This document shows positions 1-7,700 of a stretch of 64,000 nt of DNA, one piece after another. Source of the DNA: Microvirga ossetica (GTDB lineage Bacteria; Pseudomonadota; Alphaproteobacteria; Rhizobiales; Beijerinckiaceae); assembly GCF_002741015.1 (NCBI RefSeq), contig NZ_CP016616.1:4125501-4189500 (forward strand), given 5' to 3'. The notes below the pieces were generated by a model, which ran no database searches, had not been told where the DNA came from, and was given only the letters and a program-made list of their open reading frames with translations. Made by a program: the position numbers and the translations under genes. The first letter of the stretch is position 1; each line of letters starts with the position of its first letter.

Positions 1-211
1 CCCTGTACTGGGCCAGCCAGCGGTGCACGCTGGAGCGGTTGACGCGGCAGCGGCGGGCCGCCTCCGCCATAGAATGCCCCTCGGCCACCAGCAGCAGCGC
101 TTCGAGGCGGCGATACACACGGGCCTCACGGGCGCCAGCAAGCGCGGCGGCCAGCCGCTTGCGATCCGCCTCGTCGAGCCACGTCTCGGGAGAGTGATCA
201 TGTCGTTGCAT
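1..211 (-). CDS. Transposase N-terminal fragment (helix-turn-helix, IS630-like), cut by window edge
   Basis: Reading leftward from an ATG at 211, about 70 codons run off the window edge without a stop. The translation carries a helix-turn-helix with the pattern AEGHSMAEAARRCRVNRSSVHRWLAQY, split here as AEGHSMAEAARRC then RVNRSSVHRWLAQY, which is typical of the DNA-binding head of IS630-family and related transposases. Only the N-terminal domain is visible, so the DDE catalytic part and the family assignment cannot be confirmed. It lies about 180 bp from an intact IS4-type element, so this edge is a mobile-DNA zone. The stretch 212-393 between them holds no convincing gene. Confidence 0.5.
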   Translation of the reverse strand, partial: MQRHDHSPETWLDEADRKRLAAALAGAREARVYRRLEALLLVAEGHSMAEAARRCRVNRSSVHRWLAQYR

Positions 212-393
212 GCTCCCCAGAAAACACCCGCAGCTCTCGCGTTGCAAGACTTATGGCGGCCTACTTAACCCTAGCGCAGCTTTCGCCGCACCAATTTCGC
301 TGTACGTTGTAAGGTCGAACCTGCAAGCGATGCCCAAGAGCACTCATGACGAGCCGCCGGAGCATTGCCTCAAAAACGATTGTGTATGTAGGG

Positions 394-418
394 GCTCATG
401 ATGACTTTCAATTACCCA
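394..418. repeat. Left terminal inverted repeat of the IS4-type element
   Basis: The core ATGACTTTCAATTACCCA at 401-418 recurs inverted at 2062-2079. Including the outer GCTCAT the match is 24/25, with the single difference at 400. It contains the last codons and the TGA stop of the transposase. Confidence 0.8.
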
Positions 419-1865
419 TAGATTTGCGCCCAATCCTAGCGCCGAGTTCGATATCCATCAGGCGGGATAGTCCTCTCCACATGACGGTGTTTCCTGGCGG
501 AGGATCATGGCCACGGGCAAGGTAGCCGCCCATGCGGGCGATCTTAGTTAAATAGTAGGCGAGCGTCTTGCTCCGCAGCAGCACCTGGCCCTTGTCTCGC
601 ACCAGCTCGTCGAGCAGGTCCATTTCCAAGTCCGTCAAGGCCAGCCGCGGCGGCACGTCCGGAACAACACGATTGAGCATCGTCATCCAGAAGATCCGCC
701 AGCTCAGGATGCAGTAGATGCTGAGCAGGTTCACCAGGCGCTCGGCCGTTCTCAGCTTGGTCTCCTCCGCTCGGCACCCGGACTTGAGGATCTTGTGGAA
801 CAGCTCGACCTTCCAGCGCATGGCGTACCAGTCGAGCATCTGGATCGCGTCCGCGCGGGATCGTACCGGCAGATCCGTGATCAGCTTCCAGTCGATCCGC
901 GCCCGGTCTTTGGGTGGATGACGCTCCTGTGCGTGGATCACCGTCAGGCTCAGGGCTGGATAGCGCTTCTGCTTGCCGATCGGAGGCAGGATGTGGATCC
1001 GGCGGTATTTGAGCTCTACGGTGGCAAGGCTCACATCGCCTTTCGGGCTGCGAACTTCGACCTGATGCCGTCCTTTGACCTTCACCTCTGCCATCTCGTC
1101 CGCGATGGTGTGCTGGCCATCGCCCGCCAACCGATCCACGCAGGTTCGGACCAGGAAGTGCGTGCTCAGAGCCTGAGCCGTGCAGAAGAACTCGTCGATG
1201 TCGTTCTCCCGGTCGCCGATATGGATGCAGCGCTCAGGAGCACCGAACAGCGCCACGGACTGCCTCATGCACTCCAGCCAGCGGATACTCTCCTTCTGAT
1301 CGATGGGCACCCGGGTCGGGTTGATCTTGCGTTTGAGCGTCCGGGCGCCCTTGAACTGAGGCCTCGTCCAAAACTTGATCGCCGAAAGCCCCAGCGGCAG
1401 CCCATCCGCGGTCACAGCCAGGCAAGAGTGCATGAGCAGCCCGCAGACCGTGTGCATCCTGGAGCGACCTTCCTTGTCCCGGCCGCTGTTGACCCGGCGG
1501 GTCGCACCAATCCGTTCAGGCTGTGCTCTTTCGTAGGACAGTTCGGTTGTGTCCTGAATGACCAAGATAGGGCCACCGAAGGCGGCAAAGCGGGTTCGGG
1601 TGGCTTGGAAATGGCCCTGAAGGATCTCATGGTCGGAAACTTTGGGATTGGACAGGAAGCGGTAGGCCGCTTTGGTGTTAGCCCAATCCTGGCAGGCCAG
1701 CGGAAGGCTGCCGCCAATGGCACCGGCCATGTGGGTCAGGAGCTTGCGCAGGCGCTGGCCGAGACGATTGTCCCGAAAGCGGCACCCAGCGAGTTCCTGA
1801 TCGACCCAGGAAATAACATTGGCTGCCTCTCCCAGAGGATGCGTCGGAAGAGACGTCTTTGTCAT
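408..1865 (-). CDS. IS4-family transposase (Tn5-like DDE)
   Basis: This 485-residue protein catalyses cut-and-paste transposition of the element. Its length is close to that of Tn5 transposase (476). The N-terminus (about 10-75) matches the Tn5-type transposase DNA-binding domain (WVDQELAGCRFRDNRLGQR). The DDE core shows D in VIQDTTELSY, D in HIGDRENDIDEFF, and the glutamate region VELFHKILKSGCRAEE carrying the Y-(2)-R-(3)-E-(6)-K type signature of IS4 elements. The C-terminus resembles the Tn5 dimerisation domain (IARMGGYLARGHDPPPG). The ATG at 1865 follows a GGGAG-type ribosome site. There is no frameshift or internal stop, so it may be active. Confidence 0.92.
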   Translation of the reverse strand: MTKTSLPTHPLGEAANVISWVDQELAGCRFRDNRLGQRLRKLLTHMAGAIGGSLPLACQDWANTKAAYRFLSNPKVSDHEILQGHFQATRTRFAAFGGPILVIQDTTELSYERAQPERIGATRRVNSGRDKEGRSRMHTVCGLLMHSCLAVTADGLPLGLSAIKFWTRPQFKGARTLKRKINPTRVPIDQKESIRWLECMRQSVALFGAPERCIHIGDRENDIDEFFCTAQALSTHFLVRTCVDRLAGDGQHTIADEMAEVKVKGRHQVEVRSPKGDVSLATVELKYRRIHILPPIGKQKRYPALSLTVIHAQERHPPKDRARIDWKLITDLPVRSRADAIQMLDWYAMRWKVELFHKILKSGCRAEETKLRTAERLVNLLSIYCILSWRIFWMTMLNRVVPDVPPRLALTDLEMDLLDELVRDKGQVLLRSKTLAYYLTKIARMGGYLARGHDPPPGNTVMWRGLSRLMDIELGARIGRKSMGN

Positions 1866-2061
1866 GGCCCAGCTCCCGCGCCGCCTCGTGGGAGCGAATA
1901 GGAGGCCGTCCGGCGTATGCCCGGCGCGCAGAGATCAGCGAGATCACGGGAAAGCCGAGACAGAGCCCTGTCCATGGGACACCTCTCACAGATGAGGAGA
2001 TGCTCACCAAGGAATCACGCTTGGTGCTGGTCAGGCAAGCACTGCTGCTAAGTCAGAAATG

Positions 2062-2086
2062 TGGGTAATTGAAAGTCATGATGAGC
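2062..2086. repeat. Right terminal inverted repeat of the IS4-type element
   Basis: The inverted copy of the left end has core TGGGTAATTGAAAGTCAT at 2062-2079, followed by GATGAGC. It lies about 200 bp upstream of the transposase start. The space between holds the transposase promoter region and no other gene. Confidence 0.8.
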
Positions 2087-2191
2087 GATTACAGCGGACA
2101 TGACCGGCCGTTTCCGGCCTGGTTTCCTTATGCCGTCAGCGGCGCGATCCTGACAACGACAATCATCTTCACGTTCAAGGTCATTCTCTGA
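2078..2191 (+). CDS. Short ORF starting inside the IS end; possible truncated membrane protein remnant
   Basis: A 37-codon frame starts at ATGATG within the right IS repeat and ends at 2189-2191. The second half is hydrophobic (PYAVSGAILTTTIIFTF), as in a single membrane segment. I do not recognise a family. Because its start codons belong to the IS, it may be the 3' remnant of a gene broken by the insertion rather than a real short gene. No clear ribosome site precedes it. Confidence 0.25.
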   Translation: MMSDYSGHDRPFPAWFPYAVSGAILTTTIIFTFKVIL

Positions 2192-2220
2192 GCGAAGCCG
2201 TATGGTGAGCGTGGCCAGTG

Positions 2221-2619
2221 TCAATCGGCTTGGCTCTCGACGAGGAGAAGCAGGTTGCCGCATCCATCCTCGAACAGGGCCATCGACGGCATTCCGGCCG
2301 ACGGCGTGCTCGGCTCGGAGCGGAAGGCGACTCCACGCGCCTTCAGACGCTCGTACTCGGCGCGGATGTCGTCGCATCCCAGGGATGTGATGGGGATACC
2401 CTTGTCGAACAGGGCTTTCTGATAAGTCTTCGCGAAGTCGTATCTCATCGGCTCCAGCAGAAGTTCGACCCCTGAGCCATCCGCATTGGCAACGGTCAGC
2501 CAGCGTGCGCCGCCGGCCGGAACATCGTGCTTTTTGACGAAACCGAGGACATCGACGTAGAACGCCTCCGCCTTGGCCTGATCGTCGACGAGGACGCTCG
2601 CGATGTTGATCTTGATCAT
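2221..2619 (-). CDS. VOC-family protein (glyoxalase/bleomycin-resistance fold)
   Basis: A 132-residue vicinal-oxygen-chelate-fold protein starting MIKINIASVLVDD. It has the usual paired beta-alpha-beta-beta-beta pattern: an N-terminal module with AEAFYVDVLGF and a C-terminal module ending GCGNLLLLVES, where the last glutamate is a common metal-ligand position. Such proteins include lyases, dioxygenases and drug-binding proteins, and the substrate cannot be read from sequence. The ATG at 2619 was chosen because the upstream in-frame extension has no homologous look and runs into the neighbouring gene. It is last in an ArsR-SRPBCC-VOC operon (19 bp after the preceding stop), a common cassette of unclear function. 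Confidence 0.85.
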   Translation of the reverse strand: MIKINIASVLVDDQAKAEAFYVDVLGFVKKHDVPAGGARWLTVANADGSGVELLLEPMRYDFAKTYQKALFDKGIPITSLGCDDIRAEYERLKARGVAFRSEPSTPSAGMPSMALFEDGCGNLLLLVESQAD

Positions 2620-2638
2620 CGTGCGATCTTTCTTTTCA

Positions 2639-3094
2639 TCAGGCGCGTTTCTCATCGCCGAGAAGGGCGGCAAGGCCATCGAGCAGCATCGTCCAGCCGC
2701 TGCGAGTCCGCTCGCCCCATTCCCGATAGATCTCGGGCGACATCTCGTCCGTGAGCGTCAATTCGCATCCCTTGTCGAGCCGGCGGATCTCGACCGTTAC
2801 CCTGTCGTATTCAGTGCTGTATTTCGGCACCCCGAAGGTGAAGACGAGGCGGGAAGGGCGGTCGACGACGAGATATTCGCCGACATGCTCGACATCCTCG
2901 CCGTCGCGCCGCTCGGTAAAGGTGAAGCGGCCGCCGACCCGTGCATCGGTTTCCGCGCGCACCATCTCGCCATCCGGCGTCGAGAACAGCCAATGCCGCG
3001 CGATCTGCGGGTCGAGCCATGCATCGAAGACACGCTCGGGCGAGGCATCGAAACGGCGGACGACGACAATCGCCGGCTTTGCATCGGCATTCAT
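2639..3094 (-). CDS. SRPBCC/AHSA1-domain protein
   Basis: A 151-residue START-like (AHSA1) hydrophobic-ligand-binding fold. Diagnostic stretches are FDASPERVFDAWLDPQIARHW near the N-terminus, the GGRFTFTERRDGEDVEHVGEY strand region (split as GGRFTFTERR then DGEDVEHVGEY), and a C-terminal helix ERTRSGWTMLLDGLAALL. These domains are often encoded right after an ArsR regulator. The ATG overlaps the regulator's stop by four bases (ATGA), so the two are translationally coupled. The ligand is unknown. No frameshift or missing segment is seen. Confidence 0.88.
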   Translation of the reverse strand: MNADAKPAIVVVRRFDASPERVFDAWLDPQIARHWLFSTPDGEMVRAETDARVGGRFTFTERRDGEDVEHVGEYLVVDRPSRLVFTFGVPKYSTEYDRVTVEIRRLDKGCELTLTDEMSPEIYREWGERTRSGWTMLLDGLAALLGDEKRA

Positions 3095-3453
3095 TGGGCG
3101 GAACCTTTCCCGGATTTCTGCCGGTCGGCATCTGCGATCAGCAGCTCTTCCAGCCTGTCGAGCTTCGTCGTCCAGAAACGCTCGTAGTGGCGAAGCCATG
3201 CATCCGCCTCGGACAGCCGGGCTGCGTCGAGCCGGCAGACATGTGTCCGACCCTGCACCTCGCGGCGGACGAGGCCGGCGGATTCGAGAACCTTCACGTG
3301 CTTCGACGCGCCTGCAAACGTCATGGAGAACGGCGCCGCAAGTTCGCCGACGCTGCGGGGGCCCGAAGAGAGCTGGCTCAGCATCGCCCGGCGGGTCGCG
3401 TCCGAAAGGGCATGGAACACGGCGTCGAGATGAGCAGAAGTTCGTTCAACCAT
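3091..3453 (-). CDS. ArsR-family winged-helix transcriptional regulator
   Basis: A 120-residue regulator with a winged HTH at about 15-80. The N-terminal FHALSDATRRAMLSQLSSG and the recognition-helix region FAGASKHVKVLESAGLV are characteristic of the ArsR subgroup that precedes AHSA1-domain genes. The classical metal-site CVC motif of ArsR/SmtB sensors is absent, so metal sensing is not supported. It heads the three-gene operon and probably represses it. A perfect 12-bp palindrome lies 34 bp upstream of its ATG, a plausible operator. Confidence 0.88.
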   Translation of the reverse strand: MVERTSAHLDAVFHALSDATRRAMLSQLSSGPRSVGELAAPFSMTFAGASKHVKVLESAGLVRREVQGRTHVCRLDAARLSEADAWLRHYERFWTTKLDRLEELLIADADRQKSGKGSAQ

Positions 3454-3486
3454 ATGGTTTAAATAATCGCTGTGGACAAAATAGTC

Positions 3487-3498
3487 AACTGATCAGTT
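3487..3498. promoter_or_regulatory. 12-bp palindrome upstream of the ArsR-type gene, candidate operator
   Basis: AACTGATCAGTT is a perfect palindrome in the AT-rich gap between the ArsR-type gene (leftward from 3453) and the ABC operon (rightward from 3659). Its position fits an autorepression site. This is inference from location and symmetry only. Confidence 0.4.
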
Positions 3499-3658
3499 TA
3501 ATTTCCGCGGCGCCGGATCAGAGCCTGATGAATCGCCGGGCCGAGGTCGTCCGAAAGACCCCATTCGATGCCCGTAGGGCAGACTTCCCATCGACATCCG
3601 ATTGTGATCTTCTCGCGCAACAACAGACGCGTAAAGCGCATCAGGGAGGATATCGGGC

Positions 3659-4750
3659 GTGGACGATTCTGTCTTGGCCGCGATCGACATTGATCATCTT
3701 CAGGTCAGCTATGGCAGCCAGCAAGTGCTGCACGGTATAAGTCTTTCGGTTGCATCCGGTGAGTTTATTGCAATCCTAGGTTCTTCGGGCTGCGGAAAAA
3801 CCACGCTATTGCGGACGATCGCCGGATTTCAGAAGGCCTCCGGCGGAGCGATCCGGCTCTATGGGCAGGATGTGGTGAACATGCCGCCCGAGAAGCGCGG
3901 CATGGCCATGATGTTCCAGTCCTACGCGCTCTGGCCGCATATGACCGTGCTCGGCAATGTCGGCTACGGCCTGCGTCTGCGCGGCGTTCCGAAGGACGAG
4001 GTTCGCAGCCGCGTCGCTGCCGTTCTCAAGATGCTGAACCTGTCCGGGCTCGAGGAGCGGAAGGTGACGAACCTCTCCGGCGGTCAGCGCCAGCGCGTCG
4101 CGCTCGGTCGTGCTCTCGCCATCGAGCCGAAGATCCTGCTGCTCGACGAACCCTTGTCCAATCTCGACGCCAAGGTGCGTATCCAGCTTCGGTCCGAGAT
4201 AAAGACCCTGCAGAGCCGCCTCGGATTCACGGCGATCCATGTCACGCACGACCGCGAGGAGGCCATGACCATGGCCGACAGGATCGTGGTGATGGATGGC
4301 GGGCGCATCGCGCAGGTCGGCGCGCCGAAGGACGTCTACGACCGTCCCAATTCTCCCTTCGTTGCGAGCTTCATGGGAGCCGACAACACGATCGGTCTCG
4401 ATGTCAGGCCCTCCGGCAGAGGTGTGGAGGTCAGCACCGACAACGGCAGCACGGCCTTTTATGGCGGCGATGTGCCGGTCGGATCCCTGACGGCCTATTT
4501 TCGCGACGATGTCGCATCGCTCGACGATCCGAATGCCCGGATCGACGGGTCCATCATTCTCCCGGGAAAGATCACGCAGAGAACGTATCCGGGAGGACAT
4601 TACAGGTACGTTGTCGCGATCGGCGACCGTCATTTTACCGTGACGGACGATCGCTACCACGACGTCGATCGCCCGGTGGGCATGCGCCTGCCGCTGGCAT
4701 CGTTGCACCTGTTCCCTCAAGCCCAAATAACGGGAGGAAACCATGCGTAA
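3659..4750 (+). CDS. ABC transporter ATP-binding protein (PotA/FbpC-type, with TOBE region)
   Basis: A 363-residue cytoplasmic ATPase of a binding-protein-dependent importer. It has Walker A GSSGCGKTT (about 41-49), Q-loop MMFQSYALWPHMTV (about 84-97), signature LSGGQRQRVALGRAL (139-153), Walker B ILLLDEPLSNLD (159-170) and H-loop VTHDREEA. The C-terminal 120 residues look like the TOBE extension of polyamine, iron and related importers. The start is GTG at 3659, eight bases after AGGGAGGA at 3643-3650. It overlaps the downstream solute-binding gene by eight bases. The ATPase does not reveal the substrate. Confidence 0.95.
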   Translation: MDDSVLAAIDIDHLQVSYGSQQVLHGISLSVASGEFIAILGSSGCGKTTLLRTIAGFQKASGGAIRLYGQDVVNMPPEKRGMAMMFQSYALWPHMTVLGNVGYGLRLRGVPKDEVRSRVAAVLKMLNLSGLEERKVTNLSGGQRQRVALGRALAIEPKILLLDEPLSNLDAKVRIQLRSEIKTLQSRLGFTAIHVTHDREEAMTMADRIVVMDGGRIAQVGAPKDVYDRPNSPFVASFMGADNTIGLDVRPSGRGVEVSTDNGSTAFYGGDVPVGSLTAYFRDDVASLDDPNARIDGSIILPGKITQRTYPGGHYRYVVAIGDRHFTVTDDRYHDVDRPVGMRLPLASLHLFPQAQITGGNHA

Positions 4751-5876
4751 CTGCTTGATGACTGCGGGCCTCGCGGCCTTTCTGATGACCAACGCGGCGA
4801 GCGCTCAGACGCTCAACGTCGCGACCGCCGGCGACCAGAACATGGTCGACTACGTCAAGGATTATCTCGGGCCCATGTTCGAGAAAAGCCATCCGGGCGT
4901 GAAGGTGGTGGCCGTCGGCACCGGGCCTGGCGACGGCGGGTCGCAGAAGATCTTCGAGAAGCTCGATGCGCAGAAGAAGGCGGGCGTCAATTCCGATTTC
5001 GACGTGGTGGTCATTCACCAGAAGGCCGCCGGCACCATGGCGCAGGACGGGCTGATCCAGAAGTACCGCGATGCTCTTCCAACCGGCTCCTTGGTGACGC
5101 GCGACACCGCGACAAACGCCCTCGGCACGGATGTGACCGGCTATGTCATGCCGATGTTCCACTCGCAGACGGCGATCGCCTACAACCCGGATCTCGTCAA
5201 GAACCCGCCCAGCACCTACGCCGAATTGAGGGATTGGGCCAAGCAGAACCCGAAGCAGTTCGGCTATAACGGCATCAAGGGCGGCATGTCTGGCGTAGCC
5301 TTCGTGACGGGCTGGGTATCCGCCTTCGGCGGCGATGCCGCAAAGCTCGAGAAGGGTCCCTACGACGCTGCGACCAAGGCCACCTGGGACAAGGCCATGG
5401 CCGACCTGAAGGCGTTCAACCAGAGCGTCGTCATTACGCCCGGCAATGCCGGCACCCTCGACATGCTCAACCGCGGCGAGATCGCCATGGGTCCGGTCTG
5501 GGTCGACATGTTCTACACTTGGAAGGCCGACGGCAAGCTTCCGCCGAACATGCGGCTGAAGCTCGTCTCGCCCGGCATGCCCGGCCAGCCGATGTACTAC
5601 GCCATTCCCGCCAAGACGGCGCAGAACAAGCTGGCCGCCGAGTTCGTCGCGCTTGCGACGAGCCCTGACGTTCAGGCCGAAGGCATCGTGAAACGCTTCA
5701 ACTGGTATCCGGGCATCGATGCCAAGAACCTCGAGGGCAAGCTCGATCAGGCCGCCTGGAACCAGCTCTTCGCGGATATTCCGCCGGACGCGCTCGCCGC
5801 CAACGGCAAGCCGTTCCCGATCGGGCCGTACTTCAACGATATCCTCGAGACCTACGAGAAGAAGGTCGCGAATTAA
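4743..5876 (+). CDS. ABC transporter periplasmic solute-binding protein
   Basis: A 377-residue exported binding protein with a signal peptide and a likely cut after NAASA (about residue 20). The mature part follows the family-1/8 extracellular solute-binding pattern (SQTAIAYNPDLVKNPPSTYAEL, then a C-terminal AAEFVALATSPDVQ). It is grouped with PotD/FbpA-like proteins, but the ligand is not identifiable. The start overlaps the ATPase gene; GGGAGG at 4731-4736 is a good ribosome site. A strong hairpin follows the stop codon, as after two other binding-protein genes in this window, which probably raises its message level relative to the permeases. Confidence 0.93.
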   Translation: MRNCLMTAGLAAFLMTNAASAQTLNVATAGDQNMVDYVKDYLGPMFEKSHPGVKVVAVGTGPGDGGSQKIFEKLDAQKKAGVNSDFDVVVIHQKAAGTMAQDGLIQKYRDALPTGSLVTRDTATNALGTDVTGYVMPMFHSQTAIAYNPDLVKNPPSTYAELRDWAKQNPKQFGYNGIKGGMSGVAFVTGWVSAFGGDAAKLEKGPYDAATKATWDKAMADLKAFNQSVVITPGNAGTLDMLNRGEIAMGPVWVDMFYTWKADGKLPPNMRLKLVSPGMPGQPMYYAIPAKTAQNKLAAEFVALATSPDVQAEGIVKRFNWYPGIDAKNLEGKLDQAAWNQLFADIPPDALAANGKPFPIGPYFNDILETYEKKVAN

Positions 5877-5884
5877 TTCTCCTC

Positions 5885-5918
5885 AGGCGGGCGGCCTGGA
5901 TGTCCAGGCCGCCCGCCT
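5885..5918 (+). promoter_or_regulatory. 15-bp perfect intercistronic hairpin after the binding-protein gene
   Basis: AGGCGGGCGGCCTGG at 5885-5899 and its exact complement at 5904-5918 enclose a 4-base loop, nine bases after the stop. No T-run follows, so it is better explained as a partial terminator or 3'-end mRNA stabiliser than a full stop. It also argues against a permease start at 5900, which lies in the loop. Confidence 0.75.
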
Positions 5919-5953
5919 TCTCGTATCTCACGTCTCGGGGACGCCCTCAGACC

Positions 5954-6787
5954 ATGGCAAGACCCTCGTTCCTCGGCCTTCTGCTGATCACGCCGGCGCT
6001 CATCATGATAGGCGCTCTATTTCTTTATCCGCTCGGGTTCTCCCTGGCCGCGGCCTTCACCGAACCGGGCGGCGGTCTTTCACTCATGCATTTCCAAAAG
6101 GCGTACGAGCTCTATTCCACGGATATTCTCTTCACGCTCTTCATCGTCGTCGTTTCGACGCTCCTGACTGGCCTGTTCTCGATTATCATTGCCGGCATTC
6201 TGACGCTCAGCGAAACGCCATGGCTGATCGTTGCCCTGCGCAATCTCTACCGCTGGCCGCTCTTCATCCCTTTCATCGTCGCGGCCCAATGCATGCGGAC
6301 TTTTCTCGCCAAGAACGGTCTCATGAACAATTCCTTCGTGGCGCTCGGCCTGATGGAACCGATCCAGACCACGAGCTTCCTCGACTGGCGCGGCATCATC
6401 ATTACCTTCGTCTGGAAGCAGGTGCCTTTCGTGACGCTGATGCTGGCCGGTGCGATGGCCTCCATCGACCGCGCCACGATCGAAGCCGGGCGCAATCTCG
6501 GCGCTTCACGTGTGCGGGTGTTGATCGAGCTCGTCCTGCCTCAGGTGGCGCAGACGCTCCTCGTCGGCCTTGTCCTATCCTTCGTCACGATGCTGTCGGT
6601 CCTGTCCGTTCCGATGATGGTCGCCGGCTCGCAGCCCACCATGCTGACCGTCGACATGGCCTTCCGCATCAACTCCTACGGCGACTACGCTACGGCCAAT
6701 GCCCTCGGCGTCATTTCCTACTTCATGGCCGGAACGGTGGCCTGGATCTATCTCCGCCACAACGTCAAGCGTGAGGTGCAGGCATGA
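5954..6787 (+). CDS. ABC transporter permease 1
   Basis: A 277-residue inner-membrane permease with about six hydrophobic helices, beginning MARPSFLGLLLITPALIMIGALF when read from the ATG at 5954 (first helix LGLLLITPALIMIGALF). The cytoplasmic EAA loop, which docks on the ATPase, is seen in EAGRNLGASRVRVLIELVLP. An upstream in-frame ATG at 5900 lies in the loop of the 5885-5918 hairpin and was rejected. The gene overlaps the second permease by ATGA at 6784-6787. Confidence 0.92.
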   Translation: MARPSFLGLLLITPALIMIGALFLYPLGFSLAAAFTEPGGGLSLMHFQKAYELYSTDILFTLFIVVVSTLLTGLFSIIIAGILTLSETPWLIVALRNLYRWPLFIPFIVAAQCMRTFLAKNGLMNNSFVALGLMEPIQTTSFLDWRGIIITFVWKQVPFVTLMLAGAMASIDRATIEAGRNLGASRVRVLIELVLPQVAQTLLVGLVLSFVTMLSVLSVPMMVAGSQPTMLTVDMAFRINSYGDYATANALGVISYFMAGTVAWIYLRHNVKREVQA

Positions 6788-7686
6788 GCGGAAAGTCTCC
6801 CTCATCCCCCATGAGTGCAACGCTGGACCTCTCAGGTGGGCCGCCAAGCGTTCCACATGTTTCGATGAGGAGCGGCAGGGTCTGGACCTTCGGCTCCACG
6901 GCGCTCAAGATCGCAGGCCTTGCGGTCTTCGCGTTTCTGCTTTTCGGCCCCTTGGCGAATCTCGTTCTGTGGTCTTTTGCCGAGCGCTGGTATACGCCGT
7001 TCAAGCTGCCGGTATCCTATGGCCTGCGTTACTGGGAAGTTGTCTTCCGCCCGACCGGGGACGCCATGTCATCGCTTGCGACGAGCGTCACCATCGCCTG
7101 CCTGACGGTTCTGGTCGCGCTCGCCGTTTCGATCCCGTCCGGCTATGCCCTGGCCCGCCTCAGGCTGCCGTGGCGAACGGCGCTGATGATCCTGTTCCTG
7201 CTGCCGCAGGCGTTTCCTTCGGTTGCGATCTACATCAATGTCGCCAGGGTGTTCTACAGCATTGGCCTGACCGGGACGATCACCGGCGTCGTCCTGGTCC
7301 ATGCCGCTCACGGCCTCGTCTACTCGGTCTGGATCGCCGCTGCCGCGTTCGCGGCCGTCGACCGCGATCTCGAGCTCGCCGCGCGCAATATCGGCGCGTC
7401 GCCGCTGCGGACGTTCTTCACCGTCACCCTGCCGCTTGCCGCGCCCGGCATCATGGCGAGCGCGATCTTCGTCTTCCTGGAATCCCTGGACGAGTTCACC
7501 GGAACGTTCTTCGTCGGCGTGCCTCAGGTGACGACCCTGCCGCTCCTGCTCTACAACGCCAGCATGGGCGGCAATTATCAGATCGCCTCGATCACGGCAC
7601 TCATCCTACTCGTGCCTTCCGTCGTGTTCATGATCGTCATCGAGCGATTTCTGAAAGCCGATGTCCTGAGCAAGGTGGGCCAGTAG
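6784..7686 (+). CDS. ABC transporter permease 2
   Basis: A 300-residue partner permease. An unusual 35-residue polar N-terminal tail (MSGKSPSSPMSATLDL...) precedes the first membrane helix (LKIAGLAVFAFLLFGPLANLV). The EAA-type loop is LELAARNIGASPLRTFFTV. It is translationally coupled to permease 1 through ATGA. A shorter start at M27 (VSMRSG) is possible but has no better ribosome site. Together with the ATPase and binding protein it completes an ABC importer. Confidence 0.92.
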   Translation: MSGKSPSSPMSATLDLSGGPPSVPHVSMRSGRVWTFGSTALKIAGLAVFAFLLFGPLANLVLWSFAERWYTPFKLPVSYGLRYWEVVFRPTGDAMSSLATSVTIACLTVLVALAVSIPSGYALARLRLPWRTALMILFLLPQAFPSVAIYINVARVFYSIGLTGTITGVVLVHAAHGLVYSVWIAAAAFAAVDRDLELAARNIGASPLRTFFTVTLPLAAPGIMASAIFVFLESLDEFTGTFFVGVPQVTTLPLLLYNASMGGNYQIASITALILLVPSVVFMIVIERFLKADVLSKVGQ

Positions 7687-7700
7687 AATGGTGACGGCAC

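Larger units (their letters stand above)
394..2086 (-). mobile_element. IS4-family (IS50/Tn5-like) insertion sequence, 1693 bp
   Basis: One transposase gene is enclosed by 25-bp terminal inverted repeats (394-418 and 2062-2086) that match at 24 of 25 positions by hand alignment. The left repeat overlaps the transposase stop codon. The 9-bp flanks (385-393 and 2087-2095) show no direct repeat, so no target-site duplication is visible. Either it has decayed, the ends are slightly mis-set, or the element was rearranged after insertion. The gene and both ends look intact. Confidence 0.85.

Noticed and set aside
5900-5953. Upstream start for ABC permease 1 at 5900
   Set aside because: The ATG lies in the loop of a 15-bp hairpin and gives a non-homologous N-terminus; the ATG at 5954 starts directly before the first helix.
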